Source: Eunapius fragilis
Taxonomy: Eukaryota; Porifera; Demospongiae; Spongillida; Spongillidae
DNA length: 64,000 nucleotides
NCBI GenBank assembly: GCA_963681505.1
Contig: OY811974.1
Span: 1,323,128-1,387,127, forward strand
Reading direction: 5' to 3'
The first letter of the stretch is position 1. Every line of letters starts with the position of its first letter. The notes below the pieces were generated by a model that worked only from the letters and a program-made list of their open reading frames with translations, did not search any database and was not told the origin of the DNA. The translations under genes were made by a program, and so were the position numbers. Shown in pieces: positions 36,362 through 46,480 of the stretch.

Positions 36362-37087
36362 TCACAAATACACTGCACATGTATTGTCTGCAGTGCACCT
36401 GTTACCAGATCTTTCAGATGGTCGTATCGGCCACGCTGTGCGTATATTCTTATCGTTTCGGTTGGTCACAAGCACAGTAACGTGATTGAGCTTTTTCTTC
36501 TTAAAGACCTCAACACAATAACGGCTGTTAGCTTGTATTATAGTTGTACATGCAGGAGTATTGTAGAGCTGTAGAAGGTAGTTTACAGTGCCTTCTATAT
36601 TTCCAGGGAAGAAAAGTTGGTCCGTCACGCTTGGTGGGTTTACTTTATGTACGAATGCTGCTGGCTGGGCGTTTGCGTTCCACACGTACGTATCGTTCCA
36701 GCAGTAGAATCCTTCAAAACCGACACATTTGTTTTTCACCTCAACAACGTCTAATGGAGGAGCATTATTTGGAAGGCCGTGCACACCTTGAGCGACTCCG
36801 TTGACTATTTGTCCACAGAACATATGAGTAAGAGCCACTTTGGGCTTTGTATTGCTCCATACTTCTGGCTGAACCGGGCTGTTTGTGTCGCATTTAAATT
36901 TGCTCGGTGGCACATCTTGAATAGCCTGCACGCATGCATAAACGAAAACAGTCACAATCTTAAATAAAACTTCAACATATATATACTATCAGTATATTCT
37001 TACTGTGGAAGGGTCCGGCCTGTTATACTTCTTTCCCTCGGTTAGATCAAGGCTTAGCAGCAGTGATAACAAAGCCAATGGTATCAT
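36362..37087 (-). CDS. Secreted EndoU-like nuclease-fold protein, intact two-exon copy
   Basis: Exon 1 (37004-37087) encodes 28 residues: a signal peptide, MIPLALLSLLLSL, then DLTEGKKYNRPDPST, ending at GTAAGA. A 78 nt intron ends GCGTGCAG. Exon 2 (36362-36925) runs in phase 0 for 187 codons to TGA, giving 215 residues. Motifs in order: FKCDTNSPVQPEVW, ALTHMFCGQI, GVHGLPNN, KNKCVGFEGFYCW, DQLFFPGNIEGTV, SRYCVEVF, HVTVLVTNRNDKN, TAWPI and RCTADNTC. The two histidines, FFP and terminal T-x-W/F-P pattern are those of bacterial-type EndoU domains. Eight cysteines and the signal peptide indicate secretion. This is the best-preserved copy and the only one with both the full exon 1 and an open exon 2. 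A secreted digestive or defence RNase is a reasonable guess only. Confidence 0.65.
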
Positions 37088-37440
37088 CTTTCTTCAAGAA
37101 CGGTCAACTTTTCATACACATATAGCATGCACGCGTCGGACTCTGTTTTATATACCTGCATGTGAATTCTGTATTTACATTGCTTGTCGCACCGCGCGTG
37201 CGCACACGTTTCCGCATTTCTTCCTGCTCGATTTGGTTCGGTCACAGACTCACAGATGAGGTCAAATCGGACTCTTAGGCTCAATAGTTTAAAATGGCGT
37301 CCCGGCACATGCATAAGTATATCATGACATCGATCCATGACATCGATTCATGGCATCATGGTTGACAACTGATCCAGGCAAATAACATCGGTTCCAGCGC
37401 CATGTCAATTATAATGCAGCACAATTAAAATTTCAGATTG

Positions 37441-39620
37441 CTATGGTTGCACGGTTTTAACAAGACCACTTTTCCCTCGCGTATTTCTGCCCCTTGACAC
37501 ATACATATATAATTTCATCATCGTACCATAACGATCTGGTTCCATACATGCATGGCAATTCTGTATCAGCACAAGCATCAGCTGTAGTGTATAGTAACCT
37601 TGTCCCCCTGGACAATGACCCCTAGCAGATTTCATCCCCCTACATGTAGGTCGTGCCATGATATGACACTATCTATAAATCATTGGTGGGAATCAAGCGG
37701 GAAAATGTGCAAGTACTTTGTCTCATTTATAACTTTTTATTTATATAGCGATACGGTATTTTCGCGTGAACTGTCCCATGTATATTATATATAACTGCAT
37801 AAAAATTTGGATTATTAATCAATATGATGCGATGTGTTAGTAAATATGTTATATGTGACATCAAAACAATAGTAAATATAAAGGATTCATTTACTATATC
37901 GCGGAAATGTTATATATATATACATACAATATTTGCATACATATCTGCACCGCATTTGATTAATAGTAAGTGTAAAACAAATCATTATGCAGTACATGCT
38001 ATACTGAACTTGGTGTGTCCAATTACTGCTTACGCATTGGGCACACCTCTAGACTTGAAAGTCTCAAGCGGCAGAGCTGCGAACCGGTACCATGCATGCA
38101 GAAGGAGCTTTTCCAACGAGATTGAAAATAGAGAGTTCTATGCCCTTTTTTGATCCTCTTCACTGCCAAATAGAGCCTAGTTAGTATCTGTCTCATCCCC
38201 TCTCGTGCCTCTTTGTGGTTCACGATTATGCCTTCTCCGGGTCTCAACCTACATCTCGATACACATTTCCAACAATAAAACGTTGGCCCTGTCATGGTGA
38301 TGTGTTCTCTTGCCGTAACAGGCTTCGAGATGCCTTGGCTTCGTTCAATTCTGTAAGCATGCTGGCATCGGAGCCGAGTTGAAGTTGGAAGTGGTCTGGG
38401 ACATGACACATAGTGCACACAGCCAGCTGATGTAGGTTACACAAAAAAATACAAATTATGTGCTCCCCTGACCTATGGTGCTTGGGGAAATGAAGCAATT
38501 GAAGTCTTCTCTCAGCTGGCATCTCGGCTTGCTACCTTCACGTGCAGGCCAAGTCAGCTCTGCTCACCTCACAGTGGTTTAAAATCATAGGTGACCGGGA
38601 CATTTTGAATTCTTGCAAACGTAATATCCAATTTGTTTGTATCCTTGCTTGTAATAAGGTGGTGTTAAGTAAATGACAATATTAATTGTGGTTAAATAAG
38701 TAAAATCAAATTAAAATATCAAGTTTAACTATCTATCTAACTGTAATGAACTGAAACGTTTTATTTTAATAACAATACATGTACAACCATAATGATAGCA
38801 TTTAATTTTAATAATCAGTACGGAATAATTACTTAAAATCAACCCAATTAAATCAATGTAATGCGAACATAATGTAATTGCTTACAAAGGTACCTAAGTG
38901 ATTCCTTCAGCCCTTTATTGCACAACGAAAGACAAAACTGCGCACACACGATGCGCTCTCGTTTCTAACAAAGACATGCATCATAACACAGGGGGGGGGG
39001 GGGGGGGGGGGGGGGGAAGCGTCGAATCATTTAGAAATCATTTTGAAATCATTTAGAAATCGTTGCGCCATTGAACAGAGAATCACCATAAAGCGCATGA
39101 TTTTGTGTATGATCTGTTCAATCACACAAAGATTTCTAAATGATTTCTAAATGATTCGACGCTTTTTTCCCCTGTGTAAAGAACACAGATGTTGTCTATC
39201 AGATAGCATGAAGGCCCGAGAACACCCTCGTTTGCATTGCAGCGTAATGGCTGTCATGCATTATTAATAGATTGTTCGACAGTACCTCATCACCAAACCT
39301 TGACGCAGCTAAAAGCGGTTAACTGTAACGTGATGGCAACAGATGGGCAAAGCAACGTTTAAATACATTGAATTTCCCAGTATGCTCTCGCCTTGTCTCG
39401 CCGTGAGAAGTTAGGCGGCACAGTTCACGAGTATTTTTTTCTGCTTTCAGAATAGAAAATTGCCCACACATGTACTGAATACGTTAACTATGATAAAGCA
39501 GTATACTTCAGTATAGAAGAAAATAGGCTTCCCAAGTACACATTAAATATTACAAAACGGTCTGTTATGAAAAATGAAATGTATATAGAAGTGTCAAATT
39601 TTAGTTTACTGACAAAATTT
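37441..39620. repeat. Non-coding partner segment of block 2
   Basis: Paralogous to 31411-35760 without the 1.86 kb insertion. It carries a solo end of the 11.9 kb element family (about 37744-37779, CGATACGGTATTTTCGCGTG), the 34 kb/38 kb shared segment (38289-38402), a poly-G tract (38992-39016) and the second CGTCGAATC foldback element. No gene. Confidence 0.8.
39020..39161. mobile_element. Foldback element with CGTCGAATCATTTAG ends (copy 2)
   Basis: As 35166-35302, with one extra internal repeat of ATCATTTAGAAATC-type sequence on the left end. Confidence 0.65.
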
Positions 39621-39779
39621 CATCGTAAATGTATCTTTGTTGTCTTTTAAAAATAAAATACAATTTAAATATTCAGATATAGTATTAGTATGCCAGGGTA
39701 ATTTGAACTTTTGTGAATGTATTTATGTCAAGAACCTTTGAAGTGATCAATGTCCTTGTCCTAGACCACTGCGCACCGT

Positions 39780-40062
39780 CTGTGCAGCTTGGAGGCAGGA
39801 AGCAACCTCACCTTTGACCATAGCCACTCCCACCCAGCAGACATTCTGGTACCAAACTGGTCTGTGGGGGTAGGCCAGCAGCCTTTGACCCATCTGTGAC
39901 CAATTTAAACATTTTGTTGGAAGCAGGACTCACAGCTGGTGCAGCTGGCCAAGCTAAGCATGAGGCAAATGATGGGAAGTGCATGGAGCTTGGGTGGGTC
40001 TGTGTACCCATGGTTGTTGAAGCTTATGGTGCTTGGGGTGCTGAAGCCATGGAGTCTTTGTC
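39780..40062 (+). pseudogene. C-terminal remnant of a non-LTR retrotransposon reverse transcriptase ORF
   Basis: In one frame, SLEAGSNLTFDHSHSHPADI then LVPNWSVG (39786-39880) matches the region just after the RT domain in many invertebrate LINE ORFs, which typically reads RPADILVPNW. After a frame change, the stretch from 39908 gives LLEAGLTAGAAGQAKHEAND, then CMELGWVCVPMVVEAYGAWG, the usual C-terminal end. At least one frameshift and the loss of the rest of the ORF show it is dead. Confidence 0.7.
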
Positions 40063-40089
40063 GCATGGGGGTATAAAGGGAAGGAGCAA

Positions 40090-40220
40090 ATTAAAGGGGG
40101 TGAGGAGTTACATACAGGGCAAGGGATTTACGTATAGGGGCCAAGGGATTATGTACAGGGGACAAGGGATTGCATACAGGGGGCGAGGAGTTATGTACAG
40201 GGGACAAGTGGGTTACGAAA
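40090..40220 (+). repeat. Minisatellite, about 24 bp unit, 5-6 copies
   Basis: Degenerate repeats of the type GGGACAAGGGATTATGTACA. Because the unit is a multiple of three, the frame from the LINE fragment continues as a YRGQGIM-like repeat, which is incidental. Confidence 0.8.
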
Positions 40221-40378
40221 ATAGGGCAAAAAGCATTTATTCTCAAGGATAAATTAGAAGTCAGTGTTGACAAAAAACAGTTTTTGGTGTTTGCCAGTTA
40301 CCACAGAACATATTGTGTCTTCTACAGCAAGTCATTAGCCAACATTAGTTACATTGCTGAACAAGTATGATGATGGTG

Positions 40379-40521
40379 AGAAAGGGAGGTAGGGAGGATG
40401 GAAGGAGGGAGGGAGGGAGGGAGGTAGGGAGGGAGGGAGGGAGGGAGGGAGGGAGGGAGGGAGGGAGGGAGGGAGGGAGGGAGGGAGGGAGGGAGGGAGG
40501 GAGGGAGGGAGGGAGGGAGGG
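40379..40521 (+). repeat. (GGGA)n tract, about 140 bp
   Basis: Preceded by ACAAGTATGATGATGG as at 16990, so it is the same repeat element as the 640 bp array but shorter. Confidence 0.95.
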
Positions 40522-41265
40522 ATCAATGTGGTACACAATAGCATTCAATTAGTTTTGGCAAAGGCTCAATGCAAAGACAAATACATTTCTACTGACATTA
40601 TAGAATGTTCTTGAGGAAAGCCCTGTAGACCCCCCCCCCCCCCCACACACACACACACAAGGTGATCATGCATGCAACCCATCGATTCTTATTGGTGGAG
40701 GAGGTGGAGTAGTTAGGTGGGGTGTTCAATCACCCAACTACATAGGTCAGATGGGGCGTGAAGATTTCATGTACACATCCCCATTCCACTGGCATACCTT
40801 ACAAAAAACTACTGACTCTGTATAGCACTCTTAAGGTGTGCAGTTAGTAAATCACACACCATGTTGCTATCGGCTTCTAGAAGGAAGGATGCGGTGTTGG
40901 GTTCAATAAAGACCACATTCATGTGAAGATGAATATACAGACCTTTAAAATCAAATACTAGAGAGAAACCAGTTTGGGCGAAAAATGTCAGAAGTGTAAT
41001 GACCCCTCTAGCAAGCATGACCTCTGTATCTATCAGCGGGCTTTGAAGGAAAGCAGACACATGTGAAGAATGGCCAGGGCCGGGGTGTGCACAGAAGGAT
41101 TGGTTCTGTACTGGCTAAGACTTACATATGTATGTTTCAGTTTCTCTGAGGGATATTCACTACAGACTGCATGGGTATTTGACATAATGCATGTTGCAGA
41201 CAGAGCAACTCTATTTGTTTTGTACTGTCTTTGTATGTCTGTGTTTGAAGTACCGTGACTATCCA
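40522..41265. other. No gene recognised
   Basis: Contains a poly-C/(AC)n tract (40630-40660). Small ORFs on both strands around 40809-41266 have no recognisable family. Confidence 0.4.
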
Positions 41266-41351
41266 TTAGGCCTCATGCAGCCATAAAACCTCTCTCCTGG
41301 TTGCAAGTTTAAGCATTTCGAAATCAAATCAAATCAAATCAAATCAAATCA
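41266..41351 (+). mobile_element. Possible 3' end of a LINE or SINE with (AAATC)n tail
   Basis: CTCTCTCCTGGTTGCAAGTT followed by TTCGAAATCAAATCAAATC repeats, about six AAATC units. Pentanucleotide tails of this kind end several non-LTR elements of marine invertebrates. The body is too short to classify. Confidence 0.4.
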
Positions 41352-41681
41352 GGGTAAAGCTGATAGGTTATTTAAATTAGGTACATGGTCAGAGCCATCC
41401 TGGCCAGAGATCTCTCCTGGTGGTTGCAGGGCTAAGGCCATTGATGCTGATTTTCAGTTTGATGCACTGATTGTATATGTATATGCTTTAGTTGTACATG
41501 CCTGAAATAACATGTATTGTTAGGTGTATCAGGTGTGCACAATGCACATTGTGTCTCTGCCCTTTTGTGGTGGTGAGAAGTGGGAACACTGCACACATGC
41601 ACTGTCTGAGTTCAAAAGAGCTGAGTACTGTTCCTTTGTGGGTGATGACTAACCAGTGGTGGATTTGGGGGTTGCAAACCC

Positions 41682-41705
41682 ACCCCCCCCCCCCCCCCCC
41701 CCCCC
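41682..41705 (-). repeat. Poly-C tract (24 bp)
   Basis: Uninterrupted C run. A 30 bp poly-G tract follows at 41971-41999, 270 bases on. Confidence 0.9.
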
Positions 41706-41744
41706 TTCTGTATGTGCCCCTGCTAACTTAGTTATAATGGGATT

Positions 41745-41885
41745 ACCATACTGTTCACTTGTTTTAGTGATCATGTGAGATTGGGGGAGTGGTTTAGTGA
41801 TCACATGAGATTGAGGGATTGATTTAGTGATCACGTGAGATTGGGTGGATTGATTTAGTGATCACGTGAGATTGGGGGAGATTGA
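41745..41885 (+). repeat. Tandem repeat, about 32 bp unit, 4 copies
   Basis: Repeats of TTTAGTGATCACGTGAGATT with variable G-rich joints. Each unit contains a perfect palindrome, TGATCACGTGA or the variant TGATCACATGA, including an E-box (CACGTG) in two of them. Confidence 0.85.
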
Positions 41886-41972
41886 TTTTAATTTTGTCAG
41901 TAATTTTATTGGGGATTGGGGATTCTCTTGAATGACAGCAGTAAAACAAGGCCATAGATAAGGGGGAGCTTG

Positions 41973-41999
<27 letters not shown>

Positions 42000-42003
<4 letters not shown>

Positions 42004-42903
42004 AAAATTTCTGTATCTGACATGTAATGGCATAATTATTAAGTGTATTAGTGACACAATGCCCCAAACCTATAATAGTTATGTACAGCCATGTAAACAT
42101 CTAGTTCTAACAACCCTGTGCGCGTTAACCAAAGGCAACTGTGCATGTATATAAATTTGAACGCTGCCTTGCGTGTCAATACGGCCGGTAGCACAATTAC
42201 GAACGCGGAAAGACGTACGTACAGCAATATGAAACATCCAAATTTTATTCACCTAGATCTATGTTCAAAATGTAGGGGCGGGGGTGGGATGCGGCAGAAT
42301 TATGGCAATGAATTTTGGCATGAACAAAACTGGTTCTTTTATCCATGATTAATTACGATATACAGAAAAACTTGGCATGGATATATTACTTGTATAGTAG
42401 GAAACATAAACATAAACAACAAAACAAACAGAACAAAAGAATGAAATAAAAGTTTACGATATTGATAATAACAGCCGCATCCACTACTCCTGTGACCTGA
42501 AACTTTTTTTTTTTTACATAACCCTTTATCATGTTTGGGGTCAATTTTCAATTTTAATTTCCATGCTGATACACTCGGGATGTTGCCACCAAAATGTCCG
42601 CCATGTACTATGTGGGGCAAAAATACTAAGGTTGATCGGACAGATCAGACGGTACACAACGAAGCCCTACGACATCAACAGGTGGCTTTGTAAAACGCAC
42701 GTGGTGTACAGTACATGAACTCTGGAAATGCGGAGGTACATTTTATGAAAAAAAAAAGGTCTAGACTGGTTACATCACCGCTGCACCGAACACTATCTAC
42801 CATAATCGACGATTGGTACTGCGAGCGGGCTGTATGCAAAATACCTACTAGTGTGGGTCATCACATCACAAGTACGGGTCATGACATCTGATATTATGAT
42901 CAG
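42000..42903. other. Upstream region of the STELLO-like gene
   Basis: No other gene supported. CCACCAAAATGTCCGCCATG near 42588 contains a YY1-like GCCAT core. There is no clear TATA box before 42900. Confidence 0.35.
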
Positions 42904-42966
42904 GTGTTTTTAAATTTTAATTCGGTATTTCTTATTAAAGCCCCTCAGGTACAAATCTATGTGAAC

Positions 42967-45639
42967 ATGCAGATGACCGTAAGACGGAAGGCGACCTTGT
43001 TGCTTGCTGCAGCACTTTCCGTTATATTTCTATTGTATCTCATACGCTCTGGCTCCTTCCAAGCTGCATCTTCGTCCACCTTGCCCTCCCGTGCGGAGGA
43101 GATTTCAAAGAGTGCAGCGAGCGGGAAAACCTTCGCGAATAAAGTCGTGCGACAGTTTCCCGCCGCCCAATTGCGCTTCAAGAACTTCGCGTTTCCGGCC
43201 TCGAGGAACGAAAAGCCGAAGCAGCGTGCTTGCGAGCGGTGGGCGGTGGTGACCACCATCTTCGACCCCTCCGAGGCCATAGACCGGCAGTCCAAGCTGG
43301 TCGGGTGGTGCATGGTGATCGTTGGCGACAAGAAGAGTCCGGGAGACTACGACACCGGGTGGACCCGCGGCGAGGGCAACGCGGAGGTGGTGTACTTGAA
43401 CCCGCAGGCACAAGACGCCCTGAGGCTGCCCTTCGTCGACGCCCTGCCGTGGAACCATTTCAGTCGTAAGAACGTGGGTTACCTCTACGCCGTAACTCAC
43501 GGCGCCAAGGTCATATGGGACTTTGACGACGACAACCTGTTCAAGTTCTGGGTTCCGGGAGCAGCGCCGCCCAACTCCCCCTCCATCGACTCCATCTTGT
43601 CGGCGATGGGCGAGACCTCGGTCGCCACCCTCCACCCGGACGGCCACGCCTTCCCCACGTACAACCCTTACCCCGCGCTCGGCGCCCCGAGCGCGCCCTC
43701 CTGGCCGCGGGGGCTGCCCCTGAACCACGTGAAGAGTCCGGAGAGCTACAATGCCACCCTCGTTTCCAGGACAACGGACTCCCGGGCAATAGCCGTGCTC
43801 CAGTCCCTGGCAGACGTCCAGCCGGACGTGGACGCCATCTACCGCCTCATCATGCCCATCCCTTTCAACTTCAAGAGGTCCGTCGAGACCAAGCCTCTGA
43901 TCGTCCCTACCGGTGTGCTCACTCCTTACAATGCCCAGGCCACCTTGCACTTTGAACCCGGGTTCTGGGCCCTCCTCCTCCCCATCACCGTCCACGGCCG
44001 CGTCTCCGACATATGGCGCAGCTACTTTGCGCAGCGGCTGTTCTGGGACGTGGGGCTCCACCTGGGGTTCGCCTCCCGCCCCCTCGTGGTCCAAGACCGG
44101 AACAGCCACAACATCCTCGGGGACCTGAACGCCGAGGAAGACCTGTACCAGAAGAGCGAGTTCCTCGTGAGGTTCCTGGGCTCCTGGAAGAGCAGTGCCC
44201 AGACCCTGGTGGAGCGCGTCGAGCAGCTGTGGGTGGCCCTGTACGAGCACCAGTACATAGAGCTCAGGGACGTGGAGATGGTGCAGCTGTGGCTTCAGAG
44301 CCTCGTCCAGGCGGGTTACCCCTTCCCGCCGCTCCTGCCGAACCAGTTCAACCCGACCAAGCCTCAGGAGGAAGGCGGGAAGGCGGGCAAGAAGAGTCCT
44401 TGCGCGGTGTCAAAGTCGCTCACCTTCTGGACGTCGGACTTACATGACGGCAGTCGGATGGATCTAGCTGCCACTTTGTCCGGCGCTGGTCAGAAGTTGG
44501 TACTTGCGAGCGTCAAGGGTGGCAGCGCCCCTTACCAGAGCGCGTTGGAGCTCCCGGGTGTCGGGTTTACCACGCAGCTCTCTGATGTCGTCCTCCACCC
44601 GCAGGCGCACCCTTACGCCAAGCTGACAGAGACCATGGTAGAAGACAACTTCAGGTTCTACCAGAGCAACCCAGCCGTCGCGTCTGCAGACGCCTTCGTG
44701 TGCGGCTTTCCCGCAGGCGCGTGCGAGATGTGGATGCCCTTCAACAAGTCCGTCATCTTTGTCCCCGCTCACCGCTACAACGTCGGCCGCTGCACAAAGG
44801 CCGAGTGGGAGCGTCTGAACGAGCACATTGGTCTCCTGGCAGCTGCTGCCGGTAGCCACCAGCAACAACCCAAGCACACCATCGCCGCCATGAACAAGTA
44901 CGACCTGGAGTACCTGAGGCACTACACGGGGCTCTCCCCCGTCCCTCTGTTTGGACATGGCCTGTACATGCGCACGGCCGGTTATACCTACTCTGCGAGC
45001 GGAAGGGAGGTCTTGGTGTTCAACTTTTGGCAGAACTCGCTCGCAGAGGCGACGAAGAAGTTTGTTCTCAAGGCTGCCGCCAAGACGGACTCGCACCTGG
45101 TGTTGGACAACTCCGCCAACCACCCTGCCGTCGTCTACTTCCCCAACGCCGTGACCTCGTTCCTGTTTGTGGAGCTCTACTCCTTGGCGGTACCCCTCTT
45201 TGTGCCGAGCATGAAGCTGTTGCGTGCCCGGCAGCATCAGGTCGCCGACAGGACGCTTGCGGGCAGCTCTTACTGCAAGAACGCCGACCTGGACAAGTTG
45301 GTCGGGGCACACCCGGAGTCCAATCACCCGTACAGCCCCAACGTGGAGGGGAACGCAGACCCTGAAGCCGAGGCTTACTGGCTGCAGTTCTCGGACTTCT
45401 TTCAGCTCCCACACGTCGTGTACTTTGACGACTTTGCCGATCTAGGGAGGACGCTGGAGCAGACGGACTTGAGGAAGGTGCATGACCTGATGGTCAAGGA
45501 GAACGAGAAGAAGAGGGCCGAACTGCTACAGAGCTGGTGCAGGGTGGTTGAGGGTGTGGATAAGGGACGCAAGGTTCCCAAGGACTACCCAGCCGCACTG
45601 AAGGCCTTATATGGAGTGGCCCAGCTACAAGTTGATTAA
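42967..45639 (+). CDS. STELLO/DUF288-family glycosyltransferase, type II membrane protein
   Basis: An open frame runs from 42904. I prefer the ATG at 42967 (MQMTVRRK...), which places two arginines just before a single hydrophobic helix (ATLLLAAALSVIFLLYLI), a classic Golgi type II anchor; the 21 residues upstream look like untranslated sequence. Length is 890 residues from this start. The N-terminal half is the DUF288 domain: WAVVTTIFDPSEAI, LVGWCMVIVGDKK, LPWNHFSRKNVGYLYAVTHG, then VIWDFDDDN (acidic metal-binding-type motif), and later VVQDRNSHNILGDL with ELRDVEMVQLWL. The C-terminal half (FWTSDLHDGSRMDLAATLSG to LPHVVYFDD) resembles the second domain seen in algal and invertebrate members. 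Plant STELLOs act in the Golgi on cellulose synthase assembly; the animal substrate is unknown. There are no introns and the GC content is much higher than in the flanks. Confidence 0.85.
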   Translation: MQMTVRRKATLLLAAALSVIFLLYLIRSGSFQAASSSTLPSRAEEISKSAASGKTFANKVVRQFPAAQLRFKNFAFPASRNEKPKQRACERWAVVTTIFDPSEAIDRQSKLVGWCMVIVGDKKSPGDYDTGWTRGEGNAEVVYLNPQAQDALRLPFVDALPWNHFSRKNVGYLYAVTHGAKVIWDFDDDNLFKFWVPGAAPPNSPSIDSILSAMGETSVATLHPDGHAFPTYNPYPALGAPSAPSWPRGLPLNHVKSPESYNATLVSRTTDSRAIAVLQSLADVQPDVDAIYRLIMPIPFNFKRSVETKPLIVPTGVLTPYNAQATLHFEPGFWALLLPITVHGRVSDIWRSYFAQRLFWDVGLHLGFASRPLVVQDRNSHNILGDLNAEEDLYQKSEFLVRFLGSWKSSAQTLVERVEQLWVALYEHQYIELRDVEMVQLWLQSLVQAGYPFPPLLPNQFNPTKPQEEGGKAGKKSPCAVSKSLTFWTSDLHDGSRMDLAATLSGAGQKLVLASVKGGSAPYQSALELPGVGFTTQLSDVVLHPQAHPYAKLTETMVEDNFRFYQSNPAVASADAFVCGFPAGACEMWMPFNKSVIFVPAHRYNVGRCTKAEWERLNEHIGLLAAAAGSHQQQPKHTIAAMNKYDLEYLRHYTGLSPVPLFGHGLYMRTAGYTYSASGREVLVFNFWQNSLAEATKKFVLKAAAKTDSHLVLDNSANHPAVVYFPNAVTSFLFVELYSLAVPLFVPSMKLLRARQHQVADRTLAGSSYCKNADLDKLVGAHPESNHPYSPNVEGNADPEAEAYWLQFSDFFQLPHVVYFDDFADLGRTLEQTDLRKVHDLMVKENEKKRAELLQSWCRVVEGVDKGRKVPKDYPAALKALYGVAQLQVD

Positions 45640-46433
45640 TTAGCTAGAACGGGTTTATTTTTTTTGTAAACCTGTTCATTGCTGCATGAGTGTCGTTCAC
45701 TATTTTAATTTTTTTTTTTTAACAAAACTGCACCAGCAGCAGTGTGTTGATTATTCCTTAACATACACACACCACAAAAACGTTAGAATACAACGTCAAT
45801 ATTTGTGTTATCCAACGTGGTATCCACGTGCGGATAACTGAAGAATGCACCGGTGTATACTGGTGAGGATTGAACCAATATCACCGGCGGATATTTTCGT
45901 CCAATATCCACCTTGTGGATACTTGTTAATTTCTGCATATTCATATATTCGTAATCCTGCCTGCATTCATTAATAATTATTTTTAATTAAAAGCTCAAAA
46001 TAACAAAACATAACTAATAATTAATTATAATTATAATTAGATACATGTACAATACTAAATACAGACACATTATTGCTATACTATTTATATTAAAATGAAT
46101 CTACAGTTCTACTTACAAACACAACTACCGTTCCACTAACCTACCCTTGGATAGCTTCCCTTCCCATGATGGCCCTTGCCACAGACCTCACCAGGGACAT
46201 ATTGAGGCGGCTATAGGTTTTATAGATTATAATAAAATTAATTACTTGCAAGGCAACATAAATAGCACAAGCAAAGTATCTACCATTCCGCCAGGAGCAC
46301 CAGCATGAACAAACATGTCGCAAAATATATATGCCGAGAAAAACATTATTGGAGAGCTAGAGTGGTCGGGATGGCATTGGTTCTTTTCTAGGACATCTCC
46401 CCCTCCCCCCAATCAACAAATCAATTAATCATG
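45640..46433. other. 3' flank of STELLO-like gene and intergenic
   Basis: AT-rich, with T-runs directly after the stop. No gene. A local imperfect repeat of GTGGATA(C/T) and CCACGTGCGGATA lies near 45820-45925. Confidence 0.4.
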
Positions 46434-46480
46434 TGTATAAAAGGTGAGTTAAAAGAATAAGCTGCATTTCAGCATGAGAG
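46434..46480 (+). promoter_or_regulatory. TATA-box promoter of the Merlin-type transposase relic
   Basis: GTGTATAAAAGG at about 46433-46444 is a strong TATA box about 37 bases before the ATG at 46481. The position fits a transposon's own promoter. Confidence 0.45.

Larger units (their letters stand above)
35761..37440. repeat. EndoU module block 2
   Basis: Third tandem copy of the module (ACATTTCCCCTTGTTATTAG at 35762, as at 15996 and 17770). It shows the empty AT-tract target at about 35856, and carries TIR element 35936-36125 and the intact EndoU gene. Confidence 0.85.

Noticed and set aside
43105-45414. Antisense ORFs of 381 and 316 codons under the STELLO-like gene
   Set aside because: High GC third positions remove stop codons on the opposite strand. 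The sense frame has clear family motifs and the antisense frames have none.
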